DNA of 64,000 nt from an uncultured bacterium (GTDB taxonomy: Bacteria > Verrucomicrobiota > Kiritimatiellia > CAIKKV01 > CAIJXV01), in NCBI GenBank assembly GCA_903824675.1, contig CAIJXV010000101.1:29585-93584 (forward strand). Reading direction: 5' to 3'. Positions 55,012 to 63,859 of this stretch are shown piece by piece. The translations under genes and the position numbers were made by a program. Each line of letters begins with the position of its first letter. The stretch's first letter is position 1. The notes below the pieces were generated by a model, which did not search any database, had not been told where the DNA came from, and worked only from the letters and a program-made list of their open reading frames with translations.

Positions 55012-55045
55012 AATCTTGACCGTCAAGATTAAAAAACTTTAAAAT
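55012..55045 (+). promoter_or_regulatory. nrdJ promoter overlapped by a 19-bp perfect palindrome
   Basis: TTGACC (55016-55021) and TAAAAT (55040-55045) are 18 bp apart, a good sigma-70-type promoter. The -35 lies inside AATCTTGACCGTCAAGATT (55012-55030), a perfect 9-bp inverted repeat around one base. No T-run follows, so it is unlikely to be the der terminator; an operator is the better reading. Confidence 0.6.
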
Positions 55046-55108
55046 TAGAATTAATTTTCCTTGTAACCACTACCCGTTGGGCCTAATAGTACGGAGCTGT
55101 TGCTGCGT

Positions 55109-55124
55109 GTAGCATATATAGTGT
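55109..55124 (+). promoter_or_regulatory. Possible degenerate NrdR box
   Basis: GTAGCATATATAGTGT fits the right half of the NrdR-box consensus (ATATATAGTGT) but not the left. It lies between the promoter and nrdJ. NrdR boxes usually come in pairs; no convincing second box was found, so this is tentative. Confidence 0.35.
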
Positions 55125-55156
55125 TACCCACCCGGCATTATTTTAAGGAAATTCAA

Positions 55157-58117
55157 ATGATTAAAGAGGAGATGGATATGGTTGATTCACGCACCCCAGC
55201 GTCAGTTCCCGAGCAGGCCGAAACCCAACCGCGCGCCGTCCGAGGCCCGGCTGTCCGCACAACCCGCAAAACGGGAACCGAACGTTTGCCGAGCACCCAG
55301 CGGGGACTGACGTTTACCAGCCTGTTGACCCGTCCCGAAGCCAAGTCCCCATTTGACGACATTGAATGGGAATTTCGCAAAGCCTCGATTACCGATGACA
55401 AGGGCAAAGTCATTTTCGTTCAGGACAATGTCGAGGTTCCCAAATCCTGGTCGATGCTGGCCACCAACATCGTCGCGTCCAAATATTTTTATGGCGGGAT
55501 GAAGACCACGTTCCGGGAAAATTCGGCCCGCCAACTGGTGCACCGCGTGGCGCGCACCATCGCCGACTGGGGTATGCAGGACGGTTATTTTGCCACGAAA
55601 GAGGATGCGGAAAACTTTTACCGGGATCTGGCCGCGATTTGCATCGGGCAATACGGTTCCTTCAACAGCCCGGTTTGGTTTAATGTCGGCCTTCACCAGC
55701 AATATGGACTGACCTCGGACAGCCGGACGAGTTTTCATTGGAACTCGAAGGCGGGTCGGATTGAGCGCGTCACCGACTCCTACAAGTGCCCGCAAGGTTC
55801 GGCGTGCTTCATCCAGGCCGTGCGCGACACGATGGAAGACATCATGCGACTGGCCTCGGTCGAGGCGATGTTGTTCAAGCACGGGTCGGGCACCGGGTCG
55901 GATCTGAGCACCCTGCGGAGTAGCCGCGAGAAGCTGTCCGGCGGTGGGACGCCCTCCGGGCCCCTGAGTTTCATGCGGGTTTTCGACCAGGTGGCGGCCG
56001 TCATCAAATCCGGCGGCAAGACCCGCCGGGCGGCGAAGATGCAGAGCTTGAAGATCAATCATCCTGATATTTTGGACTTCATCACCTGCAAGACCAAGGA
56101 AGAGAAGAAGGCGTGGGCGCTGATCGATGAAGGCTATGATGGATCCTTCGGCGGGGAAGCCTACAATTCGGTCATGTTCCAGAACGCCAATCTGTCCGTG
56201 CGGCTCACCGATGAATTCATGCAGGCGGTGATCAACGACGGGAACTGGCAGACCCAGGCGGTGACGACCGGCCAGGTGGTGGATACGTATAACGCGAAGG
56301 ATCTGATGCGCCTGATCGCCGAGGGGACGCATATCTGCGGCGACCCGGGGGTGCAGTATGACGGGACCATCAATCGCTGGCACACCTGCCCCAACAGCGG
56401 GCGGATCAATGCCAGCAATCCCTGCTCGGAATACATGTTCGTGGATAACAGCGCCTGCAATCTGGCATCGATCAACCTGATGAAATATGTCGACGAGAAC
56501 GGCCGGTTTGACCTGGAAAAATTCCAGCATACCGTGCGTATTTTTATCACGGCGCAGGACATCCTGGTGGACAACGCGAGTTATCCGACCGAGGAGATCG
56601 CGCTGAACTCGCACCTGTTCCGTCCGCTGGGGCTGGGCTACGCCAACCTGGGTGCCCTGCTGATGAGCCTGGGCTTGCCCTATGACAGCGATGTGGGCCG
56701 GGCGCGGGCGGCGGTGATCACGGCGCTGTTGACCGGGTATGCCTTTGAAGCCTCGGCCGAAATGGCCTCGGCGCGCGGGGCCTTCGATGAGTTCGCCAAG
56801 AACGAAGAGTGCATGATGAAGGTCATTCGCATGCACGAGGAATCCCTGGACCAGATTAATCCGGCCTTGTGCCCCGACGACCTGCGGGACGCCGCCCAGG
56901 CCAGTTGGGAACGCGTGATCCAGGAAGGGGGCCGCTATGGGTATCGCAATTCCCAGGTGACCCTCCTGGCGCCGACGGGAACCATTGGATTCATGATGGA
57001 TTGCGACACGACCGGCATTGAGCCCGATCTGGCGCTGGTCAAATACAAGCAGTTGGCCGGTGGCGGCAACATGAAGATCGTCAATCGCACCCTCGCGGCC
57101 GGTCTCAAGCGGTTGGGATACAGCCCGAAGGAGATCGAGGCGATTCAGAATTACGTGAATGAAAAGGATACGATCGAAGGGGCGCCGGGCTTGAAGCCGG
57201 AACATTTGCAGGTCTACGACTGCGCCTTCAAGCCGAAGGAAGGCAAGCGCTTTATCTCCTATCACGCCCATATCCAGATGATGGCCAGCGTCCAGCCGTT
57301 CCTGTCGGGGGCGATCAGCAAGACGATCAATATGCCCAAGGAAGCCACGGTTGAGGAGATCATGCAGGCCTACACCGACGGCTGGCGCCTGGGGTTGAAG
57401 GCGGTGGCGATCTACCGGGATGGCTCCAAACGGACCCAGCCGGTGAACACCAGCAAGGAAGGCGATCGCAAGCCCGATGCGCTGACCGGCGTGGCGGGTA
57501 CGGCGACGGCGAGCCCGCGGATGTTCCGCAAACGGATGCCGGCGACCCGCCGGTCGATCACGCACAAGTTCGAGGTGGCCGGGCACGAAGGTTACCTGAC
57601 CGTGGGATTGTACGATGATGGACGGCCGGGCGAATTATTCATCACGATGGCCAAGGAAGGCAGTACGGTCGGGGGAATCATGGATTCCTTCGGGACGGCG
57701 ATTTCGCTCTGTCTGCAATACGGAGTGCCGACCCGCGAACTGATCCGGAAATTCTCGCACAGCCGGTTTGAACCGAGCGGGTTCACCAAGAATCCCGATA
57801 TCCCGATGGCCAAGTCCCTGGTTGATTATATCTTCCGATGGATGGAGTTGACCTTCCCGGATGGCAAGGCGGTTCCAGCCCTCTCGGGCGGGACGACGAC
57901 GCCTCCGCCCCTGGCGGTCGCTCCGTCGGGTCCGGCTCCGGCGGCGACCACTGCCACCAGTCATCCCGCGACGCCGTCAGAGGGCGGACGCATCCATGAC
58001 CAGTTCCGGCATTTGGCGGACGATGCGCCGGTGTGCGATGTGTGCGGTGCGATTACCACCCGTAACGGCGCCTGCTACCGTTGCCATGTCTGCGGGAATT
58101 CGATGGGGTGTTCGTAA
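55157..58117 (+). CDS. nrdJ: Adenosylcobalamin-dependent (class II) ribonucleotide reductase
   Basis: A 986-residue enzyme making deoxynucleotides using coenzyme B12. The active site has Asn421, Cys423 and Glu425 (NPCSEY), with one redox cysteine in SACFIQAV and the partner in NSACNLASINL. A GSGTGSDLSTLRSS loop and GGNMKIVNRTL are typical of class II. Near the C-terminus lies a TSCPD domain (GRPGELFITMAKEGSTVGG...), and the tail holds cysteine pairs (CDVCGAITTRNGACYRC, CHVCGNSMGCS). ATG 55157 has AAGGA seven bases upstream; ATG 55178 with AGAGGAG is an alternative. It depends on cobalamin, of which no biosynthesis gene is seen here. Confidence 0.95.
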   Translation: MIKEEMDMVDSRTPASVPEQAETQPRAVRGPAVRTTRKTGTERLPSTQRGLTFTSLLTRPEAKSPFDDIEWEFRKASITDDKGKVIFVQDNVEVPKSWSMLATNIVASKYFYGGMKTTFRENSARQLVHRVARTIADWGMQDGYFATKEDAENFYRDLAAICIGQYGSFNSPVWFNVGLHQQYGLTSDSRTSFHWNSKAGRIERVTDSYKCPQGSACFIQAVRDTMEDIMRLASVEAMLFKHGSGTGSDLSTLRSSREKLSGGGTPSGPLSFMRVFDQVAAVIKSGGKTRRAAKMQSLKINHPDILDFITCKTKEEKKAWALIDEGYDGSFGGEAYNSVMFQNANLSVRLTDEFMQAVINDGNWQTQAVTTGQVVDTYNAKDLMRLIAEGTHICGDPGVQYDGTINRWHTCPNSGRINASNPCSEYMFVDNSACNLASINLMKYVDENGRFDLEKFQHTVRIFITAQDILVDNASYPTEEIALNSHLFRPLGLGYANLGALLMSLGLPYDSDVGRARAAVITALLTGYAFEASAEMASARGAFDEFAKNEECMMKVIRMHEESLDQINPALCPDDLRDAAQASWERVIQEGGRYGYRNSQVTLLAPTGTIGFMMDCDTTGIEPDLALVKYKQLAGGGNMKIVNRTLAAGLKRLGYSPKEIEAIQNYVNEKDTIEGAPGLKPEHLQVYDCAFKPKEGKRFISYHAHIQMMASVQPFLSGAISKTINMPKEATVEEIMQAYTDGWRLGLKAVAIYRDGSKRTQPVNTSKEGDRKPDALTGVAGTATASPRMFRKRMPATRRSITHKFEVAGHEGYLTVGLYDDGRPGELFITMAKEGSTVGGIMDSFGTAISLCLQYGVPTRELIRKFSHSRFEPSGFTKNPDIPMAKSLVDYIFRWMELTFPDGKAVPALSGGTTTPPPLAVAPSGPAPAATTATSHPATPSEGGRIHDQFRHLADDAPVCDVCGAITTRNGACYRCHVCGNSMGCS

Positions 58118-58312
58118 GCCACCCTGGAATCAAGGATGGCCTTTAGCGGCTCCCCGGCGGCGTGCGACACGCGCCGCTGGAGGCGCATCCCGCCAAGCCC
58201 AATAATCCGTAAAAGGTATATTCGGGAGGGAGCAGGGACAGGTTATTTATCGTGTTAGGAATTGAATGTGCAACGGCTTTTTTGTGCAAATCAAAACTAA
58301 TAACCCTGATGA

Positions 58313-58954
58313 CTACGGCGAACTATAATGTTGCGGTGGCGGCGGAATGACACCCATACCCATGTGCCCGTGTTCAGGCATGTTCCACTTTGGTACATGA
58401 CCACTCGCATCTTTCAGCGTTGGATCAGCCCCTTTCTGTAAGAGAAGCTCAATCAAATTCGTTCCTTCTGACTGGCTGCCGCTTCGGTCGATCATCTTGT
58501 ATGCAAAATGTAAAGCGGTCTGGTTCATGAATCCCTTCTGGTTCACGTCGGCACCGGCATCTAGAAGCTGTTTCACAACCTCTACAGCCAGAGTCCGTTG
58601 TGCGCCCCTTCCATTGATAATCGCCCTGATTAATGGAGGATTTTTGCGGCAGTCCACAACATTGACATCCGCGCCCATAGCTAACAAAGTCGCCACGGTT
58701 CCAGTGTCAGCCCAATCCGCCGCCACGTGAAGTGGCGTTGCTTCATCTGGATTGAATCGCACGTAGGGATTCGTGTTGGCATTACGAAGTGCCTCCTTGA
58801 CGACGTTGGTCCCACTCAGGTTCGACCATCCCAAAGGGTCTTCGGGGTATTTCACTGCGTTTGTACCTGCGGGCGAAAGCGGGTCATCAATTCCTACGGC
58901 GCTACAAAAAGAACTCACCATATAAAATAGGATGATGACTATGGTTGCTTTCAT
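58313..58954 (-). CDS. Secreted ankyrin-repeat protein
   Basis: A 213-residue protein with a signal peptide (MKATIVIILFYMVSSFCSA). Four ankyrin repeats follow: EATPLHVAADWADTGTVATLLAMGADVNV, NPPLIRAIINGRG...VVKQLLDAGADVNQ, NQTALHFAYKMI and LIELLLQKGADPTL. A Pro/His tail closes it. Ankyrin repeats mediate protein contacts; an exported bacterial one could act in the periplasm or outside. Coding sequence is less GC-rich than the upstream core genes, and a divergent homologue lies 345 bp away. Confidence 0.82.
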   Translation of the reverse strand: MKATIVIILFYMVSSFCSAVGIDDPLSPAGTNAVKYPEDPLGWSNLSGTNVVKEALRNANTNPYVRFNPDEATPLHVAADWADTGTVATLLAMGADVNVVDCRKNPPLIRAIINGRGAQRTLAVEVVKQLLDAGADVNQKGFMNQTALHFAYKMIDRSGSQSEGTNLIELLLQKGADPTLKDASGHVPKWNMPEHGHMGMGVIPPPPQHYSSP

Positions 58955-59299
58955 CGAATCGCCTGTGAAGGATTTTTCCAGCGATGCAAAAGGCCTCTCT
59001 CATCGCACATCCGACCCAAGCCCATTAAACATCCGGTGGATAAGCGTGTCGAGAAGGATTCAATGAGGCGTTGAATGAGAAATCCTTTCGATTTCGATGA
59101 CCCCGTTCAAACTAAAGCCACAAAATGAAGCAACTTGAGGATGAAATATCGAGTTTTGCAGACGTGATCCCAATTATTCATTTGCGTAACGTGATTTAAC
59201 GGCATTAGAAATCAAATCCTAAATGAACCGCGGCTTGCTTAAGAAAAATAGAACTAATAAACTGCTCCCAATGAACAACATCGTTGGAACTGGTAGAAT
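58955..59299. other. 345-bp gap between the divergent ankyrin genes
   Basis: AT-rich; it presumably carries the promoters of both genes. No inverted repeat or coding segment stood out. Confidence 0.5.
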
Positions 59300-59908
59300 A
59301 TGAAAAGATCAATAGCAATGTTGGCGATCTTGATTGCCGCCTATAGCGCCGTAAATGGGCAGTCCGAGCGGAATGGTCGCACGCCATTATTCGATGCCGT
59401 TCGCTGGGACAAGGCTGACATGACGCAAGAACTTATCGTGCAGGGCGCAGACCCGAACCATACGAATGCGTGGGGTCAAACCCCAGTGCATGAGGCAGCC
59501 ATTTTCGCATGCACGAACTCGCTTCGTGTCCTTCTTCAGAACAAAGCGAAAACCGATATTTTCGATGCAGCGGGCAATTACCCGCTGCATTCAGCCATCA
59601 TGAGTCCATGTCCCGATGGCGTTAAACCCCCTCTCGCACGCGAAGATACCATATTGCTTCTCCTCCAATACGGGGCTGATCCGAACGCGCCGAAGCGCGT
59701 ATCGTTCATCCCGAAGACAACAGTGGACAGTCATGTCGGGCGCAGACCGGCTCAATATCCGAACAAAGGTAACACGCCTTTGTCATTGGCACGCAGTAAT
59801 GGATTTACCAACATCGTCGAGCTGCTCCTCGAACACGGCGCATATGAAGAGAAGTCCCAACCATCAAACACAACGTATTCTTTGCCCGCTGCGGGATCGG
59901 AACGATGA
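59300..59908 (+). CDS. Secreted ankyrin-repeat protein
   Basis: A 202-residue protein with a signal peptide (MKRSIAMLAILIAAYSAVNGQ). Ankyrin units: GRTPLFDAVRWDKADMTQELIVQGADPNHTN, GQTPVHEAAIFACTNSLRVLLQNKAKTDIFD, GNYPLHSAI...ILLLLQYGADPNAP, and GNTPLSLARSNGFTNIVELLLEHGAYEE. It differs in sequence from the minus-strand ankyrin protein but has the same plan, so they are likely old duplicates or co-acquired. Start of a co-directional run into the unknown genes up to 63227. Confidence 0.83.
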   Translation: MKRSIAMLAILIAAYSAVNGQSERNGRTPLFDAVRWDKADMTQELIVQGADPNHTNAWGQTPVHEAAIFACTNSLRVLLQNKAKTDIFDAAGNYPLHSAIMSPCPDGVKPPLAREDTILLLLQYGADPNAPKRVSFIPKTTVDSHVGRRPAQYPNKGNTPLSLARSNGFTNIVELLLEHGAYEEKSQPSNTTYSLPAAGSER

Positions 59909-59936
59909 TTTGCGAATATTCGACCAGGAAAATCTA

Positions 59937-60281
59937 ATGAGTTTTCCAAGTGATCGAGAATATGCGGAATTGCAGAAGGATGCTGAACAGCGACGCCTGA
60001 TGCGTCGCGGTCGCGGCGTTCTCGTGTTTTCCCGTTTCACCATGTTCGTGTTTCTCGCGATCGGAATCGTGCTTCTTCTTTGGGCAAGCAAGAATATCTT
60101 TCTGGGTTTGCGAGCCATTGACGCAGGCACGCGGCAAAACATTGTCTTCCTTCTGTTCTGGAATCTGATTGTGCTGTCGATGATTTGGCTTGTGTCAAAA
60201 AATCTGGCAACCATCAAACGCGAGAAAGAGGCCGAGCAAAATCTTGAACGCGATATCGTTAAAGGTTCGCCAAGAAGATGA
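59937..60281 (+). CDS. Small two-helix membrane protein
   Basis: A 114-residue protein. Residues 1-28 are charged and soluble (SDREYAELQKDAEQRRLMRRGRG); helix 1 is VFSRFTMFVFLAIGIVLLLW, helix 2 FLLFWNLIVLSMIWLV, and a charged tail follows. AGGA precedes the ATG by about 8 bases. The upstream part of the frame overlaps the ankyrin gene and is not coding. No family recognised. The stop overlaps the next gene start (ATGA). Confidence 0.65.
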   Translation: MSFPSDREYAELQKDAEQRRLMRRGRGVLVFSRFTMFVFLAIGIVLLLWASKNIFLGLRAIDAGTRQNIVFLLFWNLIVLSMIWLVSKNLATIKREKEAEQNLERDIVKGSPRR

Positions 60282-61171
60282 AAACAATTGCGATCGCATG
60301 GGCCATGCTTGCCACCGTCGTGGCCGCTACTGACATCCCGTCCGCCTGGCTGTTCACGTACACGTCGCGGGTCCAAGCGATTGATGTTGATACCAGACAA
60401 CCTGTCACGGTTCAGATCAAAGCGCTAGAGTACAGCGACCTCCGTTACCTAACCACCATCCAGGTTGCTCAAGGAGTGTCCCGCGTGGAATTCCGTTACA
60501 ATGTTAGCAATACCTTGTTCATGAGTAGTAACCCGCCACCGGTCACCTGCTGGGCAGAAGCACCACACTACAACCTTGAAATGATACGGCTAGATGGAAC
60601 GAATGATTTTGTCATGGCGTACATGGAGGCCGATGAGCCAACGGTCTTGCATTGGCGGAAACAACAGTACAGCATGCCAAGTGAGGCGATTGGAAGATCC
60701 GATACCAACGAGTTGCGACGAATCTTGCTAACGGACGACTACTTGGCAAAGTTCAAGGAAACCTACTGGTACGCTAAGCCTTGGGAAATCGAGTCGCGCT
60801 ACATTCGCTGGCAACAAACGGCAGCGATAGAGGCCGCAAAGAAGCGACCCGTCGGGTTTGCTCTGCTCCTTGCTGAGTACTATTATGGGTCACTGGAGAA
60901 AGTGAAGGAAATGTCTGCGGAGCAGCAGATCCGCTCGGCTTCATTGAAGCAGATTGAACAAGGAAAGCTCTACGTTGACGGCCTCGGAGAAGGGAAGAAG
61001 GAGTACAAGGTCGAGGACATCAGATACTCGGATAAGGAGACGGCTGTTGTCGAGGCGGCATTCCACGCCTTTCTTGCCGGAAGAGGTCACCGACTTCTCT
61101 TCCGGATCTTCATTGTCGAGGGCGTCAAGATATGGCTACCGGTAGGAAACGATCAGACAGGGCTCAGTTGA
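60278..61171 (+). CDS. Secreted protein of unknown function
   Basis: A 297-residue protein with a signal peptide (MKTIAIAWAMLATVVAA). The first half is beta-rich (RVQAIDVDTRQPVTVQIKALEY), the second half helical with AEYYYGSLEKVKEMSAEQQIRSASLKQIEQGKL and ends GRGHRLLFRIFIVEGVKIWLPV. No known domain. It is translationally coupled to the small two-helix protein by 4-base overlap. Confidence 0.62.
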   Translation: MKTIAIAWAMLATVVAATDIPSAWLFTYTSRVQAIDVDTRQPVTVQIKALEYSDLRYLTTIQVAQGVSRVEFRYNVSNTLFMSSNPPPVTCWAEAPHYNLEMIRLDGTNDFVMAYMEADEPTVLHWRKQQYSMPSEAIGRSDTNELRRILLTDDYLAKFKETYWYAKPWEIESRYIRWQQTAAIEAAKKRPVGFALLLAEYYYGSLEKVKEMSAEQQIRSASLKQIEQGKLYVDGLGEGKKEYKVEDIRYSDKETAVVEAAFHAFLAGRGHRLLFRIFIVEGVKIWLPVGNDQTGLS

Positions 61172-61254
61172 GAGGCAGGGCGAACCAGCAAATCCACGGG
61201 CGACCTGCCGCGGCCCGTGATTTGCGGCGATTCGCGATCAGGAAATGAGATAGA

Positions 61255-61599
61255 ATGACATCCGGTCTTGCAGCACTGCTGCTCTATATGTATCTCGGTA
61301 TTGCTCGGCACCGAAGCCGTAATGGACGAACTTCGCCGGCGTCAGTCAAACGAGCGTATTTTGCCGCCGAAGTGGCCGTCTCAGCTTTCCTGCTTGCTGC
61401 AATGTTTACGCTGCTCCTCAAGATGTTCAGGGCGGGAACATGGGGCCACCCCGTCTACATGCTTCCCGGGATTGTTGACATAACCGGGGCGATTGCTGCG
61501 GTGACGCTTGCGGTACGGGCCGAGCGGATTCATCGAAAGGAATCCGCGAACCAAACTTCGGACGTTATCATCGCTAATCGCGCGGAAAAGTCAAAGTGA
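61255..61599 (+). CDS. Small multi-helix membrane protein
   Basis: A 114-residue protein with probable helices GLAALLLYMYLGI, YFAAEVAVSAFLLAAMFTLLLKMF and LPGIVDITGAIAAVTLAVRA, and a charged tail. AGGA precedes the ATG. Overlaps the start of the DUF2961 gene by 4 bases (GTGA), hinting at co-expression. No family known. Confidence 0.6.
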   Translation: MTSGLAALLLYMYLGIARHRSRNGRTSPASVKRAYFAAEVAVSAFLLAAMFTLLLKMFRAGTWGHPVYMLPGIVDITGAIAAVTLAVRAERIHRKESANQTSDVIIANRAEKSK

Positions 61600-63227
61600 T
61601 CGTTGATATGAAAGATATGATGAATGTCTGGCCACGAATTCTAACGATTTGCCTTCTTATCGTAGCCATGGGTTGCAATTGTGAGTCGCACCGCAAACCT
61701 CCACCTGTGCCGCCCGGAATCTCTTGGGCATCCCTGTTGTCCGATGCGGCAGACATGCGAACGCTGGCAATGCCGGTTGACGCCGGCGCATCATCCAGGA
61801 TGTTCTCCAGTTGTGCCGATACTGGCAAAGTCATACTCGCCAATCTTGCGCCCAAGGTGCTCGGAGACATGGATCATGGATTTTTTACGGAAGTTGTTGA
61901 TGACACAAATGGTGTACGGGCGACGTTGGGCGATTTCAATGGTCCAGGGGTTGTGACAGGGATCTGGTCAGCAAACCCCGTTGGTACCCTTGGCGTGTAC
62001 ATTGACGACCGGGAACAGCCGGTCCTTAAAATGTCATTCGCTGCCTTCCTTGACGGAGGTTTTTTGCCGGTTCATGACCCCTATGCCTCCGTAACTTCCC
62101 TCGGACACAACCTGCACTTCCCCATTGTTCATGCGAAACACTGCAAACTGGTGTTGTGGGTGCCACGACGGGCTGACTTGTCGGAGCTCTATTTTCAAGT
62201 GGCATGGCAGTCACTGCCATCAACCTCTGAAATCCACCCTTTTGACGGTACTGAGATCGGTCGGAATTCAGAGCTGCTCGCGCATCTTGCCAGACGAATA
62301 CTCGCCGTTTCGAAAGCCAATGGCCCTCTGTCTACGGACGGCACAACGCGCCAGACAGGCGAGTATTCCTTGGGACCAGGCCAGTCGGTAGAGTTGTTCC
62401 ATGGGGTGGGGGAGAACGCCATAGTCGCCATGCGATTCACCGGAAAATCTAAGGATGACTTGAAGGGGCTGTGGCTCGATGGTATTTGGGACAATTCGCC
62501 AGATGTGCATGCGCCGCTTTATATGCTCGCTGGAGTTTCGGCGAATATCGAGGAAACTCAATCGCTCCCCGCCACGGTTGATGGGTCGAAGATGACGCTT
62601 CGCTGGTTCATGCCTTTCTCCACCTCGTGTCTCGTGTTGGCAAGCAATATGACAACCCGCGACTGCAATGTGACAGTGGACGTGTGGACGAAACCCACAA
62701 TCTCCTCGCGCTACCCACTGCGATTTCATGCCAATTATCTCCAGAGTGCCGGGTTGCGGACAGATGGAGGAAATATTCTGACTTTAGCCGATGCGGTCGG
62801 CCCAGGCCGCTTTGTCGGGTGTGTGCTCGGGGTGGACAGTCAGAGTGACCAGTGGTGGGGTGAAGGCGACCATCTGATCTGGCTGGATGATCAATCCCGT
62901 CCAGCATGGCATGGAACCGGCACCGAAGACTACTTTGGCTTCGCATGGTGTTCACAAGGCATCTTCAACCATCCCTTTCGAGGGCAGACCCGGGTCGCCA
63001 GCAGTCTGACGCATAGAATTGCCCATATGCACCGGTATCACATCCTGGATCAACTCCCCTTTCAACGGTGGGGTCGATTCCAGTTTGAGGCATGGGGTAT
63101 GGGGCCGGGGAAAATGGATTGGACGTCATCCGTTATGTGGTATTCAATGGACACGAGATTTGAACAAACTGCGGGAGGCGATCCCTCAACCCGCGCGGGC
63201 GCGGGTTTCCAAGCGCCTGCGCACTAA
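61596..63227 (+). CDS. DUF2961 (GH172-type) lipoprotein glycosidase
   Basis: A 543-residue protein from GTG 61596 (ATG 61608 is an alternative). The N-terminus (RILTICLLIVAMGCNCES) has a lipoprotein-like signal with Cys after AMG. Domains fit DUF2961/GH172: GFFTEVVDDTNGVRATLGDFNGPG at the first sheet, WWGEGDHLIWLDD, PAWHGTGTEDYFGFAWCSQGIFNHPFRGQT, the family signature, and SMDTRFEQ. GH172 members cleave fructofuranosides or related arabinofuranosides. The final 20 residues (GGDPSTRAGAGFQAPAH) look unlike the family and may come from a frame change. Lower GC than the core genes. Confidence 0.82.
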   Translation: MIVDMKDMMNVWPRILTICLLIVAMGCNCESHRKPPPVPPGISWASLLSDAADMRTLAMPVDAGASSRMFSSCADTGKVILANLAPKVLGDMDHGFFTEVVDDTNGVRATLGDFNGPGVVTGIWSANPVGTLGVYIDDREQPVLKMSFAAFLDGGFLPVHDPYASVTSLGHNLHFPIVHAKHCKLVLWVPRRADLSELYFQVAWQSLPSTSEIHPFDGTEIGRNSELLAHLARRILAVSKANGPLSTDGTTRQTGEYSLGPGQSVELFHGVGENAIVAMRFTGKSKDDLKGLWLDGIWDNSPDVHAPLYMLAGVSANIEETQSLPATVDGSKMTLRWFMPFSTSCLVLASNMTTRDCNVTVDVWTKPTISSRYPLRFHANYLQSAGLRTDGGNILTLADAVGPGRFVGCVLGVDSQSDQWWGEGDHLIWLDDQSRPAWHGTGTEDYFGFAWCSQGIFNHPFRGQTRVASSLTHRIAHMHRYHILDQLPFQRWGRFQFEAWGMGPGKMDWTSSVMWYSMDTRFEQTAGGDPSTRAGAGFQAPAH

Positions 63228-63295
63228 CGTTGAAGCAATACAAAAATATGTATATTCGTATTGCCATTAATCGAAGTACGGTGTAGGCTATAGAT

Positions 63296-63585
63296 ATGTC
63301 AAAAGTCAGATTCGAATGGGACGATGCTAAGGACAGGGAGAACCTGAGAAAGCATAAGGTCTCATTTTTAAAGGCGCAGTTCGCCTTTGCTGACCCGAAG
63401 CGCGTGATTGCCAAGGATTTGGCGCATAGCCAGTCAGAACAGCGATTCTACTGCTTCGGACAGGTTGACGACGGAATCATGACCGTTAGATCACATATTG
63501 CCATGACGTGATTCGAATCATTGGCGCAGGTTATTGGCGGAAAGGTAAGGCAATTTATGAGCAGGAAAACACAATATACCGCTGA
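63296..63585 (+). pseudogene. brnT: BrnT-family toxin, frameshifted
   Basis: Opens MSKVRFEWDDAKDRENLRKHKVSF, the standard BrnT start, and runs to IMTVRSHI. There the intact frame ends at 63511, but one base back (about 63490-63500) another frame reads VIRIIGAGYWRKGKAIYEQE up to TGA 63583-63585, the expected BrnT C-terminus. Thus a single base appears missing. BrnT is a ribonuclease toxin; the shift would remove its C-terminal strand, so it may be inactive. Overlaps brnA, as in typical brnTA operons. Confidence 0.8.
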
Positions 63586-63838
63586 ACCCATCGGCCCCTA
63601 CAAGATCGTCACGGACTTTTTGCCATCGCCGGATCAGCTTGCATTCAAAGAGGACAGCCAGAAAGTGACCATTGGTTTAAGTCGTCGAAGTATTGCCTTT
63701 TTCAAGGAGGCGGCGAATCAATATGGTACCCCTTACCAGACCATGATTCGCCGGCTTCTCGATTCGTATGCGGAAACATACCGAAAAACGCCTCCAACAA
63801 CGCCTCGCACTTTACGGCTCATTCCTCGCCGAAAGTGA
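63557..63838 (+). CDS. brnA: BrnA-family antitoxin
   Basis: A 93-residue protein starting MSRKTQYTAEPIGPYKIVTDFLPSPDQLAFKEDSQKVTIGLS. The ribbon-helix-helix DNA-binding part is VTIGLSRRSIAFFKEAANQYGTPYQTMIRRLLDSY. BrnA binds and neutralises BrnT and represses the operon. The start at 63557 overlaps the toxin 3' end by 29 bases. A basic tail follows. It appears intact while the toxin is not. Confidence 0.83.
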   Translation: MSRKTQYTAEPIGPYKIVTDFLPSPDQLAFKEDSQKVTIGLSRRSIAFFKEAANQYGTPYQTMIRRLLDSYAETYRKTPPTTPRTLRLIPRRK

Positions 63839-63859
63839 AGGTTCCGTTGGCAGGAAGAC

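Noticed and set aside
55012..55030. Intrinsic terminator of der
   Set aside because: The palindrome is not followed by a T-run and is AT-rich; it also overlaps a good -35 element.
54973..55156. Cobalamin riboswitch ahead of nrdJ
   Set aside because: The 184-bp gap lacks the B12-box text and is too AT-rich and short; a promoter with palindrome is a better description.
55202..57586. A 794-codon open frame antisense to nrdJ
   Set aside because: It is a by-product of the GC-rich codon usage of nrdJ; the protein is low-complexity in look, rich in His/Gly/Arg, with no domain, and the sense frame is an unmistakable enzyme.
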